DNA from: Notospermus geniculatus | Taxonomy: Eukaryota; Nemertea; Pilidiophora; Heteronemertea; Lineidae | Length of the DNA stretch: 64,000 nucleotides | Assembly: GCA_002633025.1 (NCBI GenBank) | Contig: NMRB01000886.1 | Coordinates: 25,633-89,632 of the forward strand | Direction: 5' to 3' | Part shown: in pieces, positions 11,901 through 23,900 of the stretch | Layout of the letters: each line of letters begins with the position of its first letter | Numbering within the stretch: position 1 is the first letter of the stretch | Made by a program: the position numbers and the translations under genes | The notes under the pieces: generated by a model | What the model saw: the letters and a program-made list of their open reading frames with translations, nothing else | Told to the model about the DNA's origin: nothing | Databases searched by the model: none

Positions 11901-14900
11901 ATGGTACAAAGCTAAAACAAAACGACTCGATGCCAGTTCGTGGCCAATAGACTATCACTCCAAAAGAGTGCAGCACCTGACGAGTCAGCGTCATGACGTC
12001 CCGCACATCATTTCTGAACACCATGACGTGACCCGAAAAAAAATCTGGTTGTTTCAGCAATCATGACGTCAGGAAACAACTAGATTTTTTTTTCTCACGC
12101 CAAGACGACGCGCGGGACGTCATGACGCTACCCCATCAGGTGCTGCAATCTTTTGGAGTGATATTGTCTATTGAATTTGTCACCAAGAAAATGCAAACTC
12201 TGATCACTGAAGGATCAATGGGCAATGGATTATGTTTGAACTCTACATAGCTTTACCTACAGTCAATTTAATTATCATCGCAGCTGCAACCAAGCCCACA
12301 AAACTATGGGCGCTGTTGATGAAGAAAAGTGCAAACTCCAATTTTGGATAGACATGCGCGTTTCAACTGATTTTTGACCAAGCAGGAACTGTTCAAAATA
12401 ACTTTAAATGAGCAGGGGTTATAGTAAACATGAAGCCGTCTCCAAATTTCGCAAATTTTTGACCCAAATTAGGGTCTTCCTCAGGCACTTTCTAGTAGAG
12501 ATCCCAGAGGTGAAATCTGGGATCTCTACTAGAAATGCCTGAGGAAGACCCCGGTTGGGTCGAAAATTTGCAAAATTTGGAGACGACTTTATGTTTACTA
12601 TCATTTTGTGTGTCGTTTTTTGTGCTCTATGTTGGATAAATGAGCAGGGCTGATGTAAAATCGCTTAAAAATATCAATCTCCACAACAAACATCCTAAGT
12701 TTTGTGGACCTGGTCACTGAAGTGTCTCCGAAGTTCTCAACCCCTCAATAGGAAGGTGCTAAGTTGACATTCTCAGACACTACTCTGCACCAAAACAGTT
12801 CAAATTGTTCAATTTCGCCGTTTTTTTTCGGGCAAGAAAAAAATTAACATACTGAAGGCATCAAACTTACAAAGCGTATTCTACGAGAACAACCTTTACG
12901 CTATTTTTCATGGCTTTGTTAAGGTGTGACTGACTGGCAAGCGCATGGTTTTTCACCCAGCTCTGCACTCTATGATGCGATGTGGCGTCGTCTTTGGGAA
13001 AGAATTACAGAAGATTAGTATCAAAGTCAAAATGAAATGTTGCGATGATCTCACACAAAAATAAATAAAACCACTTTCAGATTTTCGTGAACTACTTGGA
13101 TATATAATCTCGTCAATTTTCATTAAACTACTGTTTCAAAATCCAATTCTAATATATTTAGGCATCAATTCTTGTTTCTTTTCAGCAACTTTCTACTCAA
13201 CTTGTATGCTTAAACATCTTAATAACTACGACAAGGTAACTGTACACTAAATCAACAAGGACAACTCAACAAGGAAAGGCTTAACCAAATTAAACGACTT
13301 GCAAAATTCTATGGTTGATTACTCTACGACTGATAGATTCTACTTGTTGATTACTTCGCGACTTGATCAATCATATAGAGTGAAGGTTGAACGACTTAGA
13401 AATTAACATCGAAGCAATGCAATACATTTCCATAGTCTACAGATTCAAGACTAGCACAGGAGTGCGTAATAATGAAAGAAGCTGAAATAGACTTGATTAG
13501 AGCTGAAACAGAGCTGAAATTGACACATGAATTTAAAACCTTGGGTGAGGTGATTAATTGAATTGAGATAATGACACAAAGCATGCAACCTGTAGATGTT
13601 GACAATAGTAATAGAGTACCATTGACAAACTTCTGACAAGCATTAACATGTAAAGGGCAATTTCAAATGTAATAGTACGACTTTTATGAATTGCCAGAAA
13701 CAATTCAAACTTACAAGCAGTTTCATGAATGACAATGCCAATGACTGACATTTACAATGTATCAGCCAATAAGACAAGAACTAATTAATTAGAGCAGGAT
13801 TCCAATCAATTAACGTTAATTTTTTATGACCTAAGGTAAACTAAGAATGTGTCTGATGATGTAATCTTTGAAGTGATCATCCGAAATATCCTCACGAATT
13901 TAAAGAAAATTATTTGAAATTTCCGTATTAACGGTAAGTTTTCAAGGATATGTTGTCTTCTACAATGATTGGAAATCTGGATCACTATTTAAGAATATCA
14001 GAATAAGCTGAAAAAGACTGGATAAAAACAGAACACAAAGCATAATATTTCATGATACGAGCACATTAGATATGGTCAAGGAGTACAGTGAACAAAATAC
14101 TCTATCAAATGGTTCAAGGAATGTAACTTATGACAGATAAAAGTCCCAGTAGTGAATGAGGACAATTTGTGAACTGGTCCATACAAGTATGACGAATATC
14201 TGTCTTCTATTGAGAACACGCCAACACAGACAGAACGCATGTGTATGGAACGAAATGGCATAACAATCAGGCCAGCGAAATCAGCTCCTTCAAATCTATC
14301 AATTACTGAATGTAGTTATCCTTTACTGAAGATTATCTTACGCAACTTGAACAGCTATCATCCAATGATGCAAGTACGTTTAATGAGAACTGAGTCAAAG
14401 ACATCAGAGTCTTAGCTATTTCTCTTCATATTTTACTTAGTGAGCTAACTCAACTCAGCACCGGAATTGAAAACACACCACGTTCGGGATGCTGCAAGTT
14501 GCCACAGTTATTTCTATAGAGGCCTTGCAATGACATCATCCTGGTGGCCATGCTGGAGGGCACAGGCCTTGACAGGGCGCAGAGGTGTGACATGACCTGT
14601 GTGAAGTGCGCCACGCCATTGTTTGAGGTAACGCCATTGGGACATGCACGGCTCATTTCGCTGCGCCTCTGCAGCATGTGCCCCAGCATGGCGGCTTGTG
14701 ACGTCATTTGCAAGGCCTCTATTACCCGTTCAAGTGAAGAAGACATTGGAGTCTCAGGAAAAACACCAGCTTCGACAAAATCTCACTACAATTTATTGCA
14801 CTGACTCCTAATGTTCAGTCTTTACAACAGCAGTACAGGTTTCAATTCTCAACAATCAAATCCCTCTACAACCCAGAAGACGCAGAGTGTAAACCAATCA

Positions 14901-17900
14901 TCAGTGTCTTGGCAGCCTATACCATACATGTCCATCTGTTGAAGAGCATGATAACTTGAGACATTTGGGAACAAGCAAATAGCTGCCTTGTTCAGGAGAT
15001 TAACGACAACAAGACTAAGTTGAGACTGAGTGGGGTGCACTGCAGTTTGAGCTTTAACAGTTTTCAGACCTGAGAGCTCAATTAAATCTAATTAAAATAT
15101 AGTAGCACATCAGTAATATGGCAACATCCAACTCAGGTGAGTTTTCAAAACCAGGCTTTGATGATTGTACGAATTCTTTAAACAATGCGGGAAAATTTAC
15201 CTTTTCTTTCTGGTTGGCCTTTTCTTCCTTTTCCCGGCGACGGAGCTCCGAGCAGTAGTCAACAAACAGGTTCTCCCTCTCGCGCATTTTCTCGATTCCC
15301 TTGAAACGATCATCCTTACCATATTTGGATGCAAAGTCGCCGAATGATGACCTGGAAAAGAGGATTCAAGGTTGAGGAGATAAGAAAATTCCACCAATAT
15401 TTGTGACCCGTGCCAGCAAAATCAGTCGGAATGCGCCGGAAAGAAGACTCAACATGACACCAGCGAACAACTCTAGAAATCGACAGAGTCAAATTTCACA
15501 ATGGCCAGACAATACTGAAATCAACAATCCGTTGGTACACTTTGGGTCTTCATCTCTGCGCATTCCGACTCATTTTGCTGGCACGGGTCACATTTTTAGA
15601 CCAGGGGCCTCCTGTGGGATTATCAAAGTCAAGTCATTACAGCACACAGCATCTACTTTAACAGAAGATTTTCAGTCATACATGAAAGGCCAATGTTGTA
15701 CCAATGTACTTACTTTCCATGCAGCTTGGCTTCTTCCATCAGCGCCCTGAACTGGTCCTTCTTCTCCCGTAACTTGTTCTTCCGTTCCCGCCGTTCTTCC
15801 TCAGCACGCTCCTTCACATAGTGTTCAAACACCTGTTTACGTTCCTTTGACGTCAGCAGAAGATAACGAGGGTCGAAGACGATCTTATGCAGCTCCTTTT
15901 CCCAGGTAGAGAAAGCAGACACCTGGAAAAGATGACCATAGAATGCAAGGACCAGGTTTTTATTTGTATTCAAGATGATTAAGATTAAAGATGTACGTAC
16001 AGAATGACTCCGTCATAACACACGATATACTTCAGAGTCACTGCATGCGGAAATCAAGTGCGGATGTCAAACTCCTTTGGCAAATGGAAGTAATCATTGA
16101 CATTTTCGATTCTAGACAAGGACTGATATCCTTTAAAATCACACTTGGAATCCAACCCAACCCAACTGACAAAGAACATAAAACCTGATAAGCGTCTATA
16201 GAGGCTATGTACTAACGTCATCAATGGGTACGCCGCCACGCTGGATGGAAAATGGATGGAGCAGACCGTCACATGCGCTGCGTCAGAACGTTCCGTCCAA
16301 CATGGCGTCACATCGCAGCACGCGGGCTGATGACGTCACTTGCATAGCCTCTATAGTTCATTAAATAACTAGGTCAAACATTCCGAAGTTGTTAGGCCCC
16401 TATTCTGCACAGACATCAATGAACCACCTGAGTAAATGATCATGGAAGAGAGAACTCGATCCCTAAGAAACTATAACGATGGATTTTTTAAGCCATACAG
16501 AATGCATATCAACCAGATATTACAGCATCTTCTTCGGGCTTTATCAATTCAACTATTCCCAATTTGAAAACCGGCGGCTTGGATCCAATCTGTACGACAC
16601 CACTGACGCTCCAGCAAACCTACATGGCTAATGTCAATAAAACTGGATGAGAACAGAACAGACTGAGTATTATTGTGATCTTGTGGAGTATTACTTTGTG
16701 GTATTCCTAAGAAATTTACTGATGAATGCTCCCTCTTAAGCTAAGCAAAGGAACTATTCCGTCAAGTGTAAGAAGATCTCATTTTATTTGGTAAAACAGC
16801 CTGCATTGAAACAGTGATCCAAATACAACTTTCTTTTCAGTATAGTACTTCAATATATGGATTCTTGAATGACTTTTAAAAGTTTCAGAACTATACATCC
16901 TTTTCTTGAAAATTTCTGCATTGGCTTCGTGTGACTCATTCTTGTATATTGGTATTATCCAACCAGCATCAACGACATTGCATATCCGATTAGATATCGT
17001 GAAGTACGCCACTTTCAACAAAGTGCAAGGTATTATTTGTTCATGTAAACCAAATCAATGGTGCCATAACCACATCAGAAATGTGACCCGTCACATCGAA
17101 GCAGGTATTGAAATGAATCAGTCAGATTTTACAAAAGACTGACAATAGGCCTAGGTCTACTGAAATTGACAAAACGTTGGTCTCAACCTGCCAACTTCAG
17201 AGCGACTTAATACCTGATTTGATGTGACAGGTCACAAATACTTACATCCATAATGCTTCACACTCCTGTCAGATTTTCCTTACCCATTCAGAACAGATCG
17301 CAAAGCGTTAAAAGACTGATACCCACCACAAAAAACTCACAATATCACATTCCTTTCATCCAAATCAACACCTCCCATCTGAAGAGAAACTCCTAGAATC
17401 TTGAATTCCTGCACAAGATTAAGATATAAAGAAATAGAATTACTAAGAGTAAATGTATAAAACGATTAACAACTTGTTCCATACCTCTTTCTCCGCCAAC
17501 ATGTCCCTGAACTGCTTCATCCTGATCTCCAGAGGGACAATCGCCCTCTCTCTTGCCGCTTTTACCTCGGCTTCAATGGCCGCCTCTTTCCCTGCATCAA
17601 TCATCTTGTCTTTCTTGACCACTGGATCTTCCCTCTTCACATCTTCTTCAATCCTGCAACAGAGAGCCACCACATGTTTAGCAGATGTCTTCTCTTATAT
17701 CATATAAAGTGTGACCGTGTCTGGAAAAACTGGGATGCAGACCACAATTTTTTTTACTACCCTGATTAAATCTTTCAGCCCTACGGACGGATATATCCGT
17801 TCGCCAAATTGATTCTCAAATCCCATGAACAAGTATATCCATCCACCCCTAAACCCAATTTTCTACAATGTAAGATTGGGTAAATAGTTTTTTTTTAAAT

Positions 17901-20900
17901 CCTGAAGTAGTTTTTCTTCTTCAGAAAATCGCATAGGATCTAGGAGTCGCAGCAAAAAAATTGCCTAGGGCTGAAAGAGTTAACTCATTGTTGAAAAGTT
18001 CTCAAAATGTTGCAGCATAATTGAGTCAATTCATTCAGGTAGCGACTACAGCAAGAATACAAATGTAATGAAAGAAAACTTACTTCTTTTTCTTGGCCTT
18101 GGGTTCCTCTTCCTTCATGTCATCATCTGCCTTCTTCTTCAGCACTGGAACAATTAGTACGGATCAATATGAAACTTACTGTAAGAAATTCAGCGAATTC
18201 ATCACTGCACCAAACAGCATGTTCTTTGCACCCATTTAAGCAGCTTGAGGTGGCAGATACTCACCAGGGCCAAAAATGCTTTGGCTTCGCCCCTGATGGA
18301 AAAAATGCAATACAACAAACATACACCCATTGGAAAAACATGAAACATCGATTTTGCCCAACAGTTTGACAAAGTATTTTTATAACATCATTTAGTGAAA
18401 GTACAAAAGAAACCCCATCGGACTTGTTTTGACATTTCTGATTAATTTCAATCAAGTTGACAACTGACCCTTGCTCTCAAGAACATCTGGCACAGTCTCA
18501 ACCATCTTCGTCACATCCGAGCGCCCGGCCAGTTCCTCGGGTCGTTCCCACACCGATTTCTGCTGACTAGGGTTGAAGAAAAACACGCGACCATCACCAG
18601 TCCAGACAACACACCTGAAATGAAGAGGTCAAATAAGTTAGTGGAGAGTTGGGGAACAATTGGATAAATGTGTCAATCAAATGTATCAGGGCCCTTATTC
18701 ATAAAACCTTGCTAGCTTCGTTGGTTGCATTGGTCGATACAAACCAGGCACTTGAGCAAGTTAACTAAGCCTAGCAAGGTTTTATGAATACGGCCTGCAC
18801 TTTAACACTAGGACCAATACTTACCAGGGAGTACCTGGTACAGGAGTGCTGGAGACTGGTTTAGCTCTCTCCGCTGCCTTCTGTTCTTCTGTCATCTCTT
18901 CCTCTTCTTCTTCCTTCTCCTACAACATAAGAGGCAAACTTAAGTCTTTCATAGGCCTTCTCTCACAGGCATGCACGAACACAATGAAGGAAGTGTCTCT
19001 TGGCAGCACAACAGAACAAATTCTTGCATTAAACCAACCCTGATAGCCAAGTGGTTATCACAGCCACTTAGGAGGCGGCAGGTCCTGGGTTCAAATCCAG
19101 CCCGGGCCATATGGGATAAATCATTCCCGACTCTTCAAGTCTGTCACATGGGACAGTAAGCCGTGGTACCTTGTACGTTGTTCCTTTGCAGATCAAGTAA
19201 TATACCTCATCAAAGTGAAGAACATGAGTAGCTTGAGATGGCCTCTTCCATACTCACCAGGGCCAAAAATGCTGTGGCTTCGGCCCTGATGGAAACATAC
19301 AAATACACTGCAATACATTACAATACAACCAACAGGGTCAGGAAATTTTCATCATCAATACCTCTTCTTTCTTCTCCTCCGGAGCCTCTTCTGCTTCCAT
19401 CGGCTCCTCAGCAATAATGCCACCATTCATTTGATTCATGTTGTTCATCGACTCGTCATTCTGCATCAGCGCTGCCATCTGCTGCTGTTGTTGTTGCTGC
19501 TGCTGCTGTTGTTGCATTTGTTGTTGTTGGACCTGCATGGCAACAGCCTGGGCTTGAACATTGGGTTGTACCTGCTCCATCGGTGTCACGGCGGCAGGCG
19601 GTGGTGCCTGATTCTGGTTCTGGTTAAACTTTGCCATTGTTTCTGTTAAAGTGACAGAATATATCATAAATTTAGGATATAATAATACTGAAACAGCATT
19701 TGCAACTAGAAGGGACCTTTGTCCATTCCATTTCTTTCATTGACACCAAGTAAAAAGTATGTATTGCCAAGACAGACCTTGCAGTTGAAACTGGTCATGT
19801 TGGAAAGTATCACGAGGCTGTCCAGCCAATTCAACAGCAGCATCCCCTTAATAGATCAATTCACGTGGCAACATGACTATCTAAAACGCAGAGGAAATCC
19901 TACCTTCCCAATCAGACAGACATTTTGGTTTATCCCAGGTTGTCTCCAGAGATTTTACATTGTAATAGTACGGACGCCCATCACCAGTCTTGTACTCAAA
20001 CCACTCAGCGACCTCTTGCGGTTTCACTGGTGCCTGTGGCTTGGCTGCCGATTGGAACACAACCGGTGCCGTTTCTGTCTGTTTTGGACTAGATGCCGCA
20101 TTTTCGGTTGGCTGTGCTGCTTGTGCGTCTTCTCCTGCCTGGTTTGGCATTTTTTCTGGCGGGCCACCCATGCCCATTGGTGGTGGCATGTTGGGGTTGA
20201 ATCCTGGGGGTGGCATCATGCTGGGGTTGAAACCTGGTGGCATCATACCTGAAAAAGAGAGAACACACATTGGAACCACAAGCAAAATTTTCAAAAGTGT
20301 CTTTTAGTATATTACCAGAGGAACAAAGAAAACAAATGGGAGACAAGGCGACAGAACCTTTGGGCTAAAAGAAGAGTTTCAGTTTTAGGCCTACTGCACA
20401 AGTTGACATCAGAACGATATTTTCATGATGCTTACCAGGAGGGAATCCCGAGAAAGGGAATGGTGGCTTCTGTACGTTGTTCTGAGGAGGCATCTGTTGA
20501 GACTGTTGATTTTCTGAGTCGGGTTCAGCAGCATTAGTCTGTGCAGGGGTACCTTCTGCTGGTTGGCCTTGGTTCTGTATGGCCTGGCTGGCAGCTTGGG
20601 CTGGAACGAAATGTTTCATAAGTGAAACAACCTTGACATAAGACCAGATGTCTCCACTACTGAACCCTGTTTCAAAGACTCCTCGCAATAATAAGCAGAA
20701 ACCCATTATGCTGATGTGATTTATGATGAAGACAGCTGAAAACTGAAAGCCATAATCGCCGAAAGAATGCCTAGATAGAACAAAGGAGACTGTGGCAGTC
20801 AAAATGCAGGCATGGATCCAGGGGGCAAACTTGGCCCGTGCCCCCCCCCCCATTTTTCAGTGACCAATGTCAGAAAAATTGCCCTTTTTTAAAGTGCCAC

Positions 20901-23900
20901 AGAATAGCCTCGTAATTTGTCCCTCAGACGCTTGGAAATCGCACCACCGGCCTTCCAGATTTAAAAATTTTCTGCAGAACCCCAGACCCCCCACCGTGGC
21001 TTCGCGCCTTGGTGCTTGCCTTCGGTCCCCCTGTGGCCTTCTGTGCCCCCTTTACCAGAATCCTGGATCCACCCCTGAAATGCACTTTCGACGACATATC
21101 TTACCATGGGCAACAGCTGCCTGAGCAGCTGTAGATGGACCTGATGAAGCACTAGTCACTGCAGCTCCTGTCTGAGCCTTGGCAAGATTGTCAACTTCCT
21201 CTTGTGTGATGATCTTGACATTCTCAGGTTTGGTCCACTTGGATTCTCTTGTTTTCAAGTGATAATAGTAGCACTGGAAGATAGAAAAGTCATTTGAAAA
21301 CACAAGGTGGTCATCAGAAATCTTGATAAGTTAAGAAGTTGGACATTTTAATGGGTAAAGGGTTTTGAACTAGAAAGATCACAGTTTCATCATTGATATA
21401 TTTTGCAATCATAACTCAACAAGGGAATGAATGAAATTCATGACATGACATTTACCCTTTCACAAGAAGGTACAGACCAGGACAGGAGCCCGGTGGTGTA
21501 GTGGTTCGGTTCTCCGACTAGCGGTCAGAGGATCCCAGGTTCGAATCCCACTGGGTGTGAGACTTTGGGCAAGTCTCTTTGCCTCACTGGCCTCTCCACC
21601 CAGGTGTATAAATGGGTACTAGTCAGAAATGCTCAGATTGTAGCGCTGAATGAGCAGCTCATCTGAGTTCTACTGAAAGGTTTCCGGACAGACTGGGGTT
21701 AAAGTGTAAAGTCAGATGAGAACCTCTACCGTAGTTGATATCAGACTATAAACCCAAACTTTAACTTTAACCATATACAGATAAAGCATTTACCTTGCCA
21801 TCAGCAGCCTTGTTTTCCACCCATATTTCACCCTCCAGGCTCAGCAATGGGTTAGCGGCAGACGCATCGGAATTTGGTACCGAGTGGTAGCCTGGTGGTG
21901 GAACAGAGAAATTTGGAGGTGGGATACCTGGCGGTGGCATCATTGGTGGACGCTGCAAATAAATAACACAAGTTCATAGCAATCACATGAGCACCAATGA
22001 ATGCACAGTTTTTTTTTATTAAACCCGACAGAAATCAGCAAAAATTTTGAAAGTTGGAATTCTCCAAAATTTTAAAAACAAGTCTCCTGCAAAACTTCAA
22101 ATTTATGTTGCATGTAGACAGGACCAGGCCAAGAGCACAGAGGTTATTTAAAGGTAATGCGCTGGTACATGGCACAGATATCATGCCGTAGGGAACTGCC
22201 TTCGCAGATTAGTACCAAAGTAAATGTCAGATATTTATTGAAGGTTTCATCAACATGTACATGTACTTACAGCACCCGGTGGAGGCATCCCAGGTGGTGG
22301 TGGCATTCCTGGTGGTGGCGGCATGCCAGGCGGTGGAGGCATGCCTGGTGGTGGCATTCCTGGTGGAGGCATACCAGGAGGCGGCCCATAGGCTGGGTCA
22401 AAAGGAGGACGTCCATAAGGTCTTGGTGGAGGTCCTCTCATACCTGGAACATGGAAGGAAACACAGGTAAACCCACCTTCCAAAAACTCAAATTAAGTTC
22501 ACAACATTGATCCACAATTGCTCATAAATTGCACGATCACACTTGCACTCCAGTGTTAATTGTAGGCCGTGTAAGAGTGGCCAGGTATCGCGTTAAGGTG
22601 CGTCCATGCGTCCCTGGACGCATGAAATTAACTTCAGACGCAAATTGAGAAAAAAGCTTCCTGCAAAAACGTCCTCCTGAGATATTTAGGATGCAACATA
22701 AGACGCCTAATTTTTTCATTCTTGCAACTGAAAAACGTCCATGCCAATATGGATGCAAGGATTTTTAGGATCTTTGAGGAAAAACGCCCGCCCCTAGGCC
22801 TATTGACGCCGTCTCCGCGTTACCACGTGCGAATCTGCCACATTCGGAATCAAACAATGCAGCTTGAATTGAGTTATATCCACGCTCCCAGGTGTTTGTA
22901 CCGTACATCACATGTGCAGAAACGTGAAGTTTGGAACGAGGTAGATCCCAGACATGCAAAACTGAGGTAAAACGAAAATGGCGGCGATCAAGCGGAAGGC
23001 GAAGCTTGTTCATTTTTTCAAGAAATCCAACAAAAAGAGCAAACAAGCTTCCAAAGCCCTTGAAATCTTCAGCCCAAAGAATATCCCTGGTGATGGCGGC
23101 ATCAGTAGCTTTGGCGATGAAGAAATCAAACTGCTTGGTGAACATTTCGGAGTGCAAGAAGGAGGTAGACACAGCAGCCAGCCAGGGATGTGAGCTGCCT
23201 CTGTTTGAATCTGTGAAGACTTAAATACATGTATCGCAGAGTGCCCCCTTTTTCATCAAAAAAGTGGATGGACGCTTCATATTTGCTGGTCTTCGCTGCA
23301 AAAGAGTCCATTTAGTTGGACTCATGGAAATCGAATTTGGACTCCTCATTATCAAGCAATCTGAGGCAGAAAGAGTCCACTTGAAAATGAAATGGCCAGG
23401 GCCATTGTGCTCACCTCTGTGACAGAGTATGAAGTGTGAGTAGCCTGGTGATACACTGAATGGTGAAGGATTAGTGCAGAAACATTGTAACATTTACTAC
23501 CGATGAGATATGGCGAACGTCAATTTTTCAAGATGGCCGCCTGGCAGCCATGTTGAAGTCCAATCGAACCGAAATTTGGCATATAAGTAGACGGTACCAA
23601 GACAGATATTTAGGCACGGTTAAAGCATCCTAGCTCCCACTATTTATGAGGTGTGGGCCGAAGTCCATTTTTCAAGATGGCTCCCTGGCGGCCATATTTG
23701 ACGTCGAATCTGACTGAAATTTACCATATATTTATATGGTACCTAGATACATATTTTGACAACGTTAAAACATCCTACCTACTCCTATTTATAAAATGTG
23801 GGTCAAAGTCCATTTTTCAAGATGGCTTCCTGGCGGCCATATTTGATGTCCGATCGGGTTGAAATTTGGTGCATTCGTGTAGGGTGCCTAGATATATCTT

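Noticed and set aside
22157-22510. Plus-strand Trp/Arg-rich frames opposite TCERG1 exon 3
   Set aside because: Antisense shadow of the Pro/Gly/Met-rich TCERG1 exon.
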